From: Rhodamnia argentea
Taxonomy: Eukaryota; Streptophyta; Magnoliopsida; Myrtales; Myrtaceae
NCBI RefSeq assembly: GCF_020921035.1
Contig: NC_063150.1
Location: forward strand, 31,481,826-31,545,825
Direction: 5' to 3'
Length of the DNA: 64,000 nt
Shown here: piece by piece, positions 12,726 to 22,873 of the stretch
Layout: each line of letters begins with the position of its first letter
Position numbering within the stretch: position 1 is the first letter of the stretch
Made by a program: the position numbers and the translations under genes
The notes under the pieces: model-generated
Databases searched by the model: none
Told to the model about the DNA's origin: nothing
Seen by the model: only the letters and a program-made list of their open reading frames with translations

Positions 12726-15692
12726 TGTGACATCCCGAAATTTCGACCTCTATAAGAAAATTATAAATTACAGCATGAAAAATAAATTTAGATTTTGAAA
12801 ATTTAAAAAACAATAGTTAGTCGTTCCAAAATATACGTCGGAAAAAGTCAAGTTTGAATCGTCAAACTTTGGCTCGTAGAGCCGAGACATTTCATACGCA
12901 AATTTAGCCTTGTTCGAATCGTATATGGAGAATGCCATTTTTTCGTTCAGTCGATCGACCCAAATGACCATCCGATGTCCATTTGTTAAATTACCATTTT
13001 GCACCTATATTTTATTAGTGTAAAACAAAAACATTTATTTGTGAATTGAAATTTTAGTCGTGGGCCCCAATTTGATTTTTCTCAGCCCAAGAAACCCTTC
13101 CCCTCACGTTTTGCAGCCGCCCCATGTCAGCTGCTGACATCACCCATACTTTCCCTCTAAGTTTTCCCTAAAACCCACGTGGCCCACTTCTCTTTTTTCT
13201 TCTTTCTCTTCTGCCCAAGTAACAGAACCCCTTTGGACAAAAAAAAAAAAGTAACAGAACCCCTTCCCTAAGTTTGTTTGACTTTTCCGCACCTTCTTTT
13301 TCTCTCTCCCTCTGTTTCTTTCGCCCCGACCCACGTGCACGACAGCCCCCCACCTCCTGTACATCATCTTCTTCAACTTCGTTCTTCTTTGTCTTTTTTT
13401 TTTTTCTTTCATTTCTGCAACTCAAGCGACGCCACCCCGCTCGCATCCCCCGCCCGATTGCTCGCCACCACCACTCAGCCTCCGCCTTCGTCCGCCGTCG
13501 CACCACCCTGGCCAGCCGTCCATCGCGTTGTCACCTCGCCGGACCGCCGCTGCTGCCTTGAACCCCGCGAGACCGCCGGACCCGAGGGCCAACGCGGCTC
13601 GTGCCGCCGCGCCCGACGCCCGTCCGACCCAGATCCGGCTGCTGTCCGGCCCCGTGACTCGCTGACTCGAGCTGTGCCGATCGTCCCGACGCCGGCCTGC
13701 ACCACCACCACGCCCAACCAACCGTCAGCCGCGCCACCACCAGTCCCCGGTAGGCCAGCCGAGCTCTGCCCGAAACCCTCTCGGCCCTCTGCGTATGGGC
13801 CCGAGACCCGACCCTAAGCTCTTGTTCATGCTTCGAAGCTGAAGCCGCGACCCGAACCCTGACGCCCGTAAGCTGTGCCTCGCCCGCCGCTGACCCGACC
13901 CGTAACAGTAACCCTGACCCAACCCGAAGGCAGTCGAATCTACCCGAACCGAACCGAACCAACCCGAACTGAACCTATTGAGCCTTGTGACCCGAAACCC
14001 GAACCGAACCTGAAACCCTGACCCCGTGAGTTTGAACTGACTTGGACCGACGCTTGAACCATAACGTTGCGCCGATTCGAGGACCCGATGTGCGAATATT
14101 GTCGATCGCCACGGACTTAGTCTTAAACTCGAGTCGCCGTCGTGCCCGACCCTACATCGGCCGCCGAAGTCATAAGTTAACCCCTAAACTCTGATTAGGG
14201 AAACGCAGCAGATTTAATATTATTAGCTGGCGATTGATTATTTAGCTGGGGCCAGATAATTTAATTGCATGCGATCGAATTATTTGCGTGAAGCCAAGTT
14301 AACTAAATATTTTGGTATTATTAATTAGAATCTGGATTAATTAATCGAGTCAGATTAATTAAATGTAATCGGAATAATTAACTACCTTAATTAATTATTA
14401 CTGTACGATTATTAATATTGTGTGATTATTATATTATTGTTGGGTAATTGTATAATGATCGTTGCTTGTCTGGATTAATGTAATTGATCACCTTGTTTAT
14501 GGTTGTAAAATCTTGTGGATGATATGTATATCTATATGACCATGGGTAGACTGAATTTTGAGCATAAAAATGGCCTCGAGTCAATTTTTGAGCACGATTG
14601 TTTGTGAGTGCATTGAATTAAATGCAAAGATAAGAACTAGTTTGATTGTCCGGTGTGCTTGTGTGGTCATATGATGAGATTATACTGTGCCGGTCGTATG
14701 GTTTACTAGTAAGTTCGTATCGTGCCGGTCGTACGAAATAACATGACTTATTAGACGCCGGTCGCAGCTTGTGAAGGACCGAAGCCCCTATAGAGATTCC
14801 TGGTAGTTCCGTGTCGTGCCGGTCGTACGAATCTTACGGTCAATTGGATGCCATCGCCGGAAGTAAGAGACGAAACCTGGTCATGTCAATAGACACTGTC
14901 AATCGTAGTGTTAAACATTGCCGGTTGTGTTAAGCCACACTAGTCGTGTGCGCTGAGCCTAATGGCATCTAATAACAGGAACACATCTAATACATCGTAT
15001 ATGAGACTATAATGAGTGTTCCGGTTGAGTGCCTTGATTTTTATGTTATTGGCTATTATGATATAATCTATTTGTCTTGTGGTCCAATGCGGGATAAGTT
15101 TACATGTGATTGTTGATTCATTGTGACATTATATTTGGTCGTGTGATAGCTAGAGCGTGGCGAGAGCCGCACGCTATTGATCCGCCATCGATATTGTTTT
15201 GCATGCTTAGGCTGCCTTGAGCGAGTCAATGTGCTACTCGAACTTAGGCGTTGACCCGCGGAGGTTTTATATCTCACCCGTTGTTATTAACCATTTTCGG
15301 GCCCTTAGCTATGAAGAGCTTGCTCTGTGGAGGATGTGGACGTTGGCTTCCCTTTTGAGTAGTTGGAGTAGTATTAACCCTAATCCCGATCGAGTACTTT
15401 TGTTGGGTGTCGATAGTGGCCTTGAGGTAGGGTTAGTTTGTATGTACGTACTTCATAGGGTTAACAATAAATAAATAAAAATGAACGTTGTGTTGTTAAT
15501 TGATGTGATTGTTTATTTGACTTCCTACTATTCTATCCCTGCTTTTAATTTATTGTTTGGGAAAATTACACGTTCCGCATGTGCTTAATAATAATATAAA
15601 AATAATGGGTCGATGATGTGTCCGTGGCGTCGTCCTTTTGACCCGAGGCGATCCGGTAGGGTTGTTGCAGATCCGGGGATCGGGGCGTGACA
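12726..15692. mobile_element. Solo LTR, about 2.97 kb, probably Ty3/gypsy (Tekay/Del-like)
   Basis: Starts TGTGACATCCCGAAATTTCG and ends GGGATCGGGGCGTGACA. It is bounded by a perfect 5-bp GGGAT duplication and lies inside sequence that is continuous in the intact ERCC1 paralog. It contains no gag or pol. The ends share TGTGACA/CGTGACA character with long LTRs of plant gypsy elements. Inside are a C-rich tract (13330-14150), repeats of a 'cgaaccgaac' type (about 13930-14010), and several copies of a 'gccggtcgtacg' motif (about 14690-14940). Open frames in the C-rich part are composition artefacts. The clade is inferred from LTR length and ends only. Confidence 0.85.
14650..14945. repeat. Interspersed 'gccggtcg(ta)cg' motif cluster inside the LTR
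   Basis: At least five variants of 'gtgccggtcgtacg' occur over about 300 bp with irregular spacing. They may be degenerate subrepeats of the LTR. Confidence 0.6.
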
Positions 15693-15697
15693 GGGAT
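15693..15697. repeat. Target-site duplication GGGAT, right copy
   Basis: Matches 12721-12725 and borders the LTR 3' end. Confidence 0.9.
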
Positions 15698-16442
15698 TTT
15701 CATTTTTTTAGTCTCTTTCTCATATCATGGATACTTCCATGGAAGATTTAGCTCGATGTCCTGCTATAGGGGAGCGCCAGGTGCTTTTATCCTGAACCTA
15801 CTGCAGTACTCATTTTAAGATTCTATTGAAGAATTCTATTTCAATTTGTCCATTTTTATGCTTTTGAAGTAGGCAAGGCGCTTGTGTGATACTTTTCACG
15901 ACGAACCTGTCAAGCAAGTGGTTCCGAACATTGCTGCTGCAGCTCGAGAAGCTCCTGGTGCGGAGAAATGCCGGACCCGATTCAATAAGTGAAGACCAGG
16001 AAATTGTAGATGACGCTGCACAGACGTAGCAAGGGCCAGGAAATTGTAAATGAACCTGGTTCATTTCCTAGCTATTTTCATGTTGTATTAGTTACCGGAA
16101 CATCTCATCCTGATGTTTCATTTGTGTAAAGATTGTGCTGATTATGTTGCCGCTCTGAACGGATTGTAGAAGCTGATCGAGTTGATGTCAGAATTTGTAG
16201 GACCTTCTGTTGAAACCGTATCCCGAAATGTAATGAAAGAATTGATCTTTTGCGAGTTTTTCACTCCTCAAAGGTAGGAGAGTAGGGGGCAAAATGAGAC
16301 TCCTGCAATATTCCACGTGGCATTGGGTTGTTTCTCGTCATTTCGAGTCGGTATGTTTTGAGTTGGCCGGATCTTATATTTGGCGTGTTACAACAATCGG
16401 CAAGTTGCACGCTGAAAACAGGCGAGCAAACCCTAGAACCTC

Positions 16443-17324
16443 ATGTCTCCGATCACGCCTCCACCGCCGCCGACATGGTGGGAGCTCGTCTACTACGGAT
16501 TGTGGAGGATAACCGCCACCTTGGTCCTCTACAACGCCTTCCTATACACGGTCTTCATCTTCCTCTTCCTTGGTGTCCTTCTCAGCGTCATCGATCTCTT
16601 CCTCCTCGTCTTCCGTTGGATCGTTTTCCAAAACCCTTTTCCTTTCGATGACGACGATGCCACGCTGGTCGACATGTTCGGCCCCGTCGGGGCCCCCATC
16701 TTCATCGCCTTGGGAGGCAGCTTCGTGATCCTCTGGGTTATCATGGTCCTCCTTGCCATAGTACATCCTCCGCTCGACCCCGATGTCTTGGCCGGTCGGC
16801 CCCCTGCCCACCACCTCAGCATCTGCGCCGCGTGCCTGAGTGAAGTCAAGGAGGACCATACGCTGTGCCTAATAGCCAAGTGCGACCGCAAGTACCACCT
16901 GGGCTGCATCGGCAGGTGGCTCGCCTTCCACGTCACCTGCCCTGTCTGCCATGCTGACCTCGCATCGCAGCCGGGCCTTGACTCGGCAAGTCCACTCGCC
17001 AAGTCAGACATCGAGCCGCCGTGCATCTGGGTGAAGATCGAGGTGGCTCCGCCCGATGGTGGCACCCCAGGGTGGAGCCCACGAGAGCGGCTCCAGCCGC
17101 CAGATCTTTGGGACAAGAACGGGAGCGACAAGCAATTGATGGACCAGCCCGAGCCGGTCCTGCCCCTAGAAGGTTGCTCGAGGCAAGGATACCGATCTGT
17201 GTATCCTTGTCTCGAGCAGCCTCAGGAGGCACTTCTGGAGGCCGGACTTGCTCGACCAGGCGGCCAAGTCGGAGAGGCGGACTTTCATAGGTTCTCACCT
17301 AGAGTTGCTGTCGAGGGTGGCTGA
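16443..17324 (+). CDS. Membrane RING-finger protein (ATL-like, degenerate RING), single exon
   Basis: Intronless frame of 293 residues starting MSPITPPPPPTWWELVYYG. Two hydrophobic segments are predicted, about residues 22-52 and 87-108. A RING-like domain follows (about 128-170): CAAC, then C-D-R-K-Y-H-x2-C-I-G-R-W-L, then CPVC. The canonical RING-H2 C-x-H-x2-H-x2-C core has arginine where the first histidine is expected, so one zinc ligand is missing. The C-terminal 120 residues are low-complexity and unlike any family I know. If active it would be a membrane-bound E3 ubiquitin ligase. A truncated paralog lies at 20610. It sits downstream of the ERCC1 pseudogene within the duplicated block. 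Expression is unknown, and it may be a decaying copy. Confidence 0.7.
   Translation: MSPITPPPPPTWWELVYYGLWRITATLVLYNAFLYTVFIFLFLGVLLSVIDLFLLVFRWIVFQNPFPFDDDDATLVDMFGPVGAPIFIALGGSFVILWVIMVLLAIVHPPLDPDVLAGRPPAHHLSICAACLSEVKEDHTLCLIAKCDRKYHLGCIGRWLAFHVTCPVCHADLASQPGLDSASPLAKSDIEPPCIWVKIEVAPPDGGTPGWSPRERLQPPDLWDKNGSDKQLMDQPEPVLPLEGCSRQGYRSVYPCLEQPQEALLEAGLARPGGQVGEADFHRFSPRVAVEGG
17171..17222. repeat. 22-bp inverted repeat (hairpin) inside the RING gene
   Basis: Arms 17171-17192 (AGGTTGCTCGAGGCAAGGAT then AC) and 17201-17222 pair with two mismatches around an 8-base loop CGATCTGT. It lies in the poorly conserved C-terminal coding part. Confidence 0.9.
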
Positions 17325-17499
17325 GGGCTTTCCATTTAGCGGGTAATTTAAAAAAATAAAATAAATTAGAGTGTTATGGAATTCAAAGACGGTTGACCCA
17401 AAAATCCATGAAAATGTTAACTTTTAACAAAAAAATGATTGGATCCATTTTTTTCAATTTACCTTAATAAAATGGAAATGTAAATTTCTAACCGTGCAT

Positions 17500-18140
17500 T
17501 GATGAAATTTATTAGTGCAAGCGTATACCAAGCATGAAGTTATATATGATTATTTGTATCCGTTTGCTTGTTCAAGTTTTGCTTATCTTTTTATTTTAAG
17601 TATTTCAAAACATATTTGTTCAGATCTCTTATATATCTTTTGTAAATTTTGAGATTTTAGACTATAAATGTCGGTATAATTAAATCTCTCGAGCAATAGG
17701 CAATAGACATCCCTTGCTCGCATTTGAAATTAATTTAAAAACTTCAAGCATATCGCATCATATTATCCTAATCTGTATCATGAATAATATGGAAGCTACT
17801 CAATGGCAAGATGATAAATTGGGCCAAAAATACCACTTGGAACAAAAAGAGTACCCACTTCCAATGCTAGCAACTTTAGGGGAAAAAAAACTAACTTGAG
17901 AATCAATCGATTTTTTTTTTTTTTTTTTGGGATCAAACGAATTAATCGAATTGAAAGGGTAGTTGTTTGCTGCAATTTGAGATAATCTTATTCTTTATTC
18001 CGAAAATTCCAAAAAAAGTTCCAGATGAATTCAATGCTCTCTTTCTTTCCTTCTATATCGGGCCAAAAGTCGAGGAAGAAGTTTGCGTCATATATTGCGT
18101 CACTTTAGTGCATCGCATAGCCGGTTTTTTTTTTTTTCGG
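17500..18140. repeat. Duplicated downstream block of the RING gene, copy 1
   Basis: Aligns with 20990-21565 through landmarks such as 'gaagctactcaatggcaaga' versus 'gaaagctactgaattgtaag', 'aaattgggccaaa', and the shared 'gcattgcgt(c)ac' end. This shows that the duplication extends beyond the RING frame. Confidence 0.8.
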
Positions 18141-19041
18141 TGGTCAAATACACCCCATATGATACTTATGTATTCATGATTTTACTTTTCACATAACCTA
18201 AAAGAACTAGTTGAAAGAAGTTGGAAAAATTGCAGCGCAAATCCTAGAATTTATCAATTTCGTGCAATTTGGTCTTAAAACTATCGTTTCGTACATAAAT
18301 TACAAAACTCTTGATTTCTTGCACTTAGATTCTTTCACTATACTTATAAATAGGGAAAGTCACGTGACTTTTTCTTTGTTGGGTTTTGAAATTTTATATG
18401 GCTATTGATGTGATGGACGTATCGAATAAAATAAAGAATTTAAAATTTAAAAGATGAAATAGAAAAATTACCGATATAATTTACCTTATAAATTAGAATT
18501 AAGAGTAAAAGTTACTTGAAAATAAACAAAGACCGAAAATAAAAACGAAAGAAGATTGGAGAGGGCAGGAGGTTACTTTCGCATGACCATCGGCGAGGGC
18601 AACGGTTAAATGGCGAAGTGCCGGCTCCAAGCCCTACACCTCCCACCCTTGATCCTTCGTTTTTGTTTTTTAGTCAATTTTAAGATTATTAACAAGTTTG
18701 TATTAATTTTTTTTAACTTTTTATCCGACATAACCATGACTTTTCGTGTACGATGATTGAAAAAAAAAACCTTCTAAACAAGTAATGCATGATTTTTTTT
18801 TCCTTTGGTCGAAAAGTAATGCATGATTAGGAAATAATAAAATAAATCATGTGGCATTTTCCTTCATTTTAAACTTGCAAAGGAAACGAAAGGACTCAAA
18901 TGCACGAGATTAACAAATCTTAGGATTTTAATGCACAGAATTAACAAATTTTGAGACTTGTGCTGTAATTATCCTAAAAAGAGTTCCTTGGCCTTTTGAA
19001 AATTTCTATTGACTTTGTGTTCTTTCAACTTCAGACTTCCT

Positions 19042-19064
19042 TATATATATATATATATATATAT
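19042..19064. repeat. (TA)n microsatellite
   Basis: Uninterrupted TA run of about 11 units. Confidence 0.95.
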
Positions 19065-19379
19065 TTCATAATATCTAAGTCCTTATTTCATTTCATCCGC
19101 CCGAAGAAAACATCGACCAGCAAATCTTATGAAAATGCTTACTTTTCTTTCAATAAAACAATCGAGGTCACATCATTTTTACGGGATTTTTACAGATCAT
19201 TTCAAGCAATGCTTCGACATCCAACATTGATTTCTATTTGTCTCGCAACACAATTATACATACTCAATAAAATTATATAGTCTTTGCAACAAGATGCCCC
19301 GCTTCAGTAAAATAAAAGATAATATATCTTATTCGCGCAATTCATAGAAAAGGATCATTCATATGTTGTTAAATCTATA

Positions 19380-20470
19380 AAAAAAAACAGTGACAATCAA
19401 ACTGGCTAGGAAATTTGTAGTATGGTCGATCAATGATCATATTTCTCGAGATCATTTTTCTTCCTTAAGAACAGAGTTGATAGATTACACATTGTGAAAA
19501 ATATAATTTTGTTGACACCCAAACTATATGTTATAGCTCGACATATTGCCACCATAATCTATATCATTGAACATAAGAAAAATGACTTTTATTAAATGGT
19601 CAACCATATGAGTTGCATTGCACATTACCTGGATACAAGTGTGAAAACCAAATTTGGGCACAAAAAAATTTCTCTTCCCGAGAATAATGACAAATATGAA
19701 CGTCTATTTACGTTCTTGCCAATGTTTGATCAACTCCATTACGTAATAGTAATTTGAAATCACAACCTTTATCTAAGAATGTGTTTGTTTCATGAAAAAT
19801 GCATAATTTTTATAGTACGTTTTGCTAAAAACGACCTTTTGTAACGCTTGGAAAAATGAATGGGTAAGAAATATTTTCATCGTTCACGGACATATTTAGA
19901 CATAAATTGTGGTTGACAATGAAAACATCTTCCATTAAGTCGCTATTTCAAGTGATTCAAGTTACTGTTTTAGGTTCTAGCAAAAAAAAAAAAAATACTG
20001 TTTTTAAAAAAAAAATTCAAATTGTTCATTACCCGCAAAACAAAAGAGGTCTGCAAGTATAAATTTGATTTTATCGAACTTTTAGGTGGTTGTATATTTC
20101 CATGCATCAAATGGGATTGAAATTTTAGGAGGTTATATATTCCCATGCAAGGCATGGGATTGAACTCTAGTTAAATCGATGCCTTTCTTTTTCAGTTTAT
20201 TCAAATAGACATATAATTTTTCTTTTTTTAACTTCCAAAGTAAAAAAATAAATAATAAATAAATGCAACATATAAAACGAATAAGTACATACAAAAAAAA
20301 AAAATAAACAACATAAAAAATACAGATTCAGTTTACTGATCAAATTTTTCGAAATTTTATTTTATCGAAAGAGACATATTTCAAAGTTATTACTGACGTT
20401 TTTGCCCGCCCGCCCACTGGCATAAAAGGTTGGGCCACCTGCAACTTCTCTCTCGCTCTCTCCAGCAATT
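19380..20470. repeat. Duplicated upstream block, copy 2
   Basis: Aligns with 22000-22830. Shared landmarks include 'aaactggctagg(g)aaatt', 'gaaaaatataattttgtt', 'atatgttat(a/g)gctc', and at the right end 'aaggttgggccacctgcaac'. It carries a private local duplication of the 'tatattcccatgca' phrase near 20090-20170. Confidence 0.85.
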
Positions 20471-20609
20471 CTTTAGCTTGCACGCGCATGGCTGCAGTGC
20501 AGCAGCCACGATCTATGTTTGGCCTTATAGAAAGATGGTGAAGTTTGCCCGCTGGAAAACGGGCGAACGAACTCTGCATTCTTCCGTTTTTTTGGCTGTC
20601 TTCACTCTC

Positions 20610-21002
20610 ATGCCTCCGACTCCGATCACGCCTCCACTGCCACCATGGTGGGAGCTTGTCTACTCCGGACGGTGGAGGTTAACCGCCACCGCCGTCCTCT
20701 TCAAAGCCCTCATGGTCATGTTTTCCATCCTTCCCTTCCTTCCTTTCTTTCTCCCAAACCCTCTTCTTTCTGACCCCACTTCGCTGAGCGACGACTACAG
20801 CCCCATCGACACCCAGGTCACCCTCGCCGCCTATATGGCGTCTTCCTCATCATCTTCTTCCTCTTCTTCCTCATATGAGAAAATTGTTTTTCTTGAATTA
20901 AAACAATACGATTACCCATATATGATTAAAGCAAAAATTGTTTTTTTTTTTTTACTTTTAACTTTGAAAAGATGGAAATGCAAAGGAAATTTACTGGTGT
21001 AA
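20610..21002 (+). pseudogene. Truncated RING-gene paralog (N-terminal part only)
   Basis: 130-residue frame starting MPPTPITPPLPPWWELVYSG, clearly homologous to residues 1-50 of the RING protein at 16443. It keeps the first hydrophobic segment, then diverges into a serine run (about 20848-20874) and a short AT-rich-encoded tail. The RING domain is absent, although the non-coding downstream block (20990-21565) is preserved, so the loss was internal. An upstream in-frame ATG at 20430 would add 60 residues without family support. It could be transcribed as a small membrane peptide, but I treat it as a relic. Confidence 0.7.
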
Positions 21003-21565
21003 GCATATACATTGACGTTATATGAATACCCGCATCTATTTGCTCGTTCGAATTTTACTTATCTGTCTAAGTCAAGTATTTTAGAGCAAATATGATCAAA
21101 TATCTTGTATCTTTCGTAAATTTTGAAATTTAGATAATAAATGTCATATATATAAATAAATGTCTTAGGCAATAACTCCAAGAGCATCCCAAAGCTTGTA
21201 TTTAAAACAAATTTTGAAACTTCAAGCATACCACATCATGCAATCCTAATTCGTTCCATGGTTAACATGAAAGCTACTGAATTGTAAGTCGACAAATTGG
21301 GCCAAATTTCGCTTGGAACACAGAAGAGTACCAATTTTTAATGCTATCAAGTTTAGGGAAAAAAATTAATTTGTCAAGAATTAATCAGATTGAAAGCGTG
21401 TCGATTGCTGCAATTTGCAACAACATTTCTTCTTTCGAAAATTCGAAAAAAAAGTTCAGTTGAAATCAATGGTTTCTTCTCCGTTCCTTCTCTATCGGGC
21501 CGAAGCCGAAGAAAAAGCTTGCATCGTGCATTGCGTGACGTTGGTGCATTGCACCGCTGTTTTCT
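20990..21565. repeat. Duplicated downstream block of the RING gene, copy 2
   Basis: Homologous to 17500-18140. It begins at 'gtgtaagcatatac' and ends near 'gcattgcaccgctgtttt'. Confidence 0.8.
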
Positions 21566-21999
21566 AAGCCCCAACACAGAGGCCAGGTTACGAGTTTAAG
21601 ATCCACGAATAAAATTATGACAACCTTTGTGTTGATGGGAAGAGATGGAATTTCGCCAGAGCCAGCGAAGAGCTCACACCGTCGAATTTGGCGCCGGCAG
21701 CCGTAGTATGAGGTCGCCCAACCTCAAGCGGCCTTGATGACCCTCGCCTGAGTCGTGCGACTTCTCTGGCCTGTCGCCTGCCACTCTTATGCGAAAAAGA
21801 TGAACAGTTATAACCAGGGGCAAAATAGAAAAACCAAAAAAATTGTCGAAGATAGTTTTGACAGAAAAAAAAAAAAAAATACTATCCATGGAGGCAAGCA
21901 TGCTGAGAAAGCTGAAAGCGCAAGCACCTCAAGACCTGCCTTGAGTTTCAGCCTTATTTTTTCCCCAATACAGACATACGTAAATTAATAAAGTAAAAC
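21566..21999. other. Intergenic spacer between duplicated blocks 2 and 3
   Basis: About 430 bp with a moderately GC-rich middle (21650-21790) and a poly-A run near 21870. No gene was recognised. Confidence 0.5.
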
Positions 22000-22830
22000 C
22001 GATAAAAATAATGACAACTAAACTGGCTAGGGAAATTGCAATATGATTGGTCATATGGATTATTTTTCCTCCTTAAGAACCGAGTAGATTGATTAGGACA
22101 TTATGAAAAATATAATTTTGTTCTCACCCAGAATATATGTTATGGCTCAAAATATTGCCACTGTATTATATATCATTCAGCATAAGAAAAAGTCATGGTT
22201 TTTTAAAATGGTCGACCATATGAGTTACATAATCTTACCTATGTTTGATCAACTTCATTAAGTAATAGTTAGCGAGACCACAATTTTTATCTGAAAGTAT
22301 AGATTTGATTTTATTGGACTTAAATCGAGTTGTATATATTCGCGCATCGCAGGGGTTTCAATTTTAGATATCCATACTAAGGGGATTAACAAAAGGAATT
22401 TTTTGGGCCGATACGAGCCACAAGTGAACTAGCCCTCGTCTTTAAACTCTAATAAGCCTCAATTCCTGTCTTAACTTAAACAAAGGATTTAAATGGATTC
22501 CTCTTTTTTCGGTCCATTCAAATAGGTATAAAATTTCTACTTTTTAATTTCCAAAATAAAATATAAATAATAAAAAATATTTTAAAAATTGTATGATATA
22601 AATAAACGACATAAAAAAGACAAATTCATTTCACCGATCAAATTTATAGAATGTTTAATTTGGTAAGAAAACTCTTTTTTTTTTTTTTTGGTCGAAAATT
22701 TGGCAAGAAACTTATTTCAAAGTTATTAGTGATGGTTTTGCCAGCCCGCCTAAGGTTCAGGCCCGCCCAATGCCAAAAAAGGTTGGGCCACCTGCAACTT
22801 CTCTTTCTCTCTGCAGCAGCAAACGTCTAA
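22000..22830. repeat. Duplicated upstream block, copy 3 (functional ERCC1 promoter)
   Basis: The third copy of the block, lying directly upstream of the intact ERCC1 reading frame. A poly-T insertion is present near 22680. Confidence 0.85.
22784..22789 (+). promoter_or_regulatory. Site II element TGGGCC in the ERCC1 promoter
   Basis: TGGGCC about 85 bp upstream of the ERCC1 ATG. Nearby 'gcccgcccaa' gives a second GC-rich site. TGGGC(C/T) motifs bind TCP factors in many plant cell-cycle and repair promoters. The same motif is kept in copy 1 ('gattgggcc') and copy 2 ('ggttgggcc'). Confidence 0.5.
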
Positions 22831-22873
22831 TAATGAATGTTTTGACGCTGATTAAAGCGAAGCTAAGCTGAAA

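Larger units (their letters stand above)
12400..16270 (+). pseudogene. ERCC1 pseudogene, split by a solo LTR
   Basis: Pieces collinear with the intact ERCC1 at 22874-26184. An exon-1 remnant (about 12414-12498) lacks the start codon and roughly 230 bp around it. Its donor is gone: the intact 'gtggaggtactaa' reads 'gtggactaa', a 4-bp loss that removes the GT. Exons 2-6 are absent. An exon-7 remnant (about 12573-12610) is shortened. The solo LTR follows (12726-15692). An exon-8 copy lies at about 15711-15779, changed where the intact protein has GIGERK (here AIGERQ). An exon-9 copy begins about 15873 with small insertions and an in-frame stop near 16027. The 3'-UTR-like sequence then continues to about 16270. 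There is no start, no splice continuity and no full frame. Confidence 0.9.
17325..19380. other. 3' flank of the RING gene and intergenic DNA
   Basis: 17500-18140 is the duplicated downstream block (see next entry). The remainder is AT-rich. It has a (T)n run near 17910 and MITE-like phrases such as 'cttaggattttaatgcac' (about 18900-18975), without a clear pair of ends. No gene was seen. Confidence 0.5.

Noticed and set aside
13278-13962. Long open frames on both strands, Pro/Arg/Ala rich
   Set aside because: They lie in the C-rich part of the solo LTR and reflect base composition; overlapping frames on both strands are equally long.
14650-14945. CRISPR-like array of 'gccggtcgtacg' words
   Set aside because: Irregular spacing, variable motif, plant nuclear context and position in an LTR.
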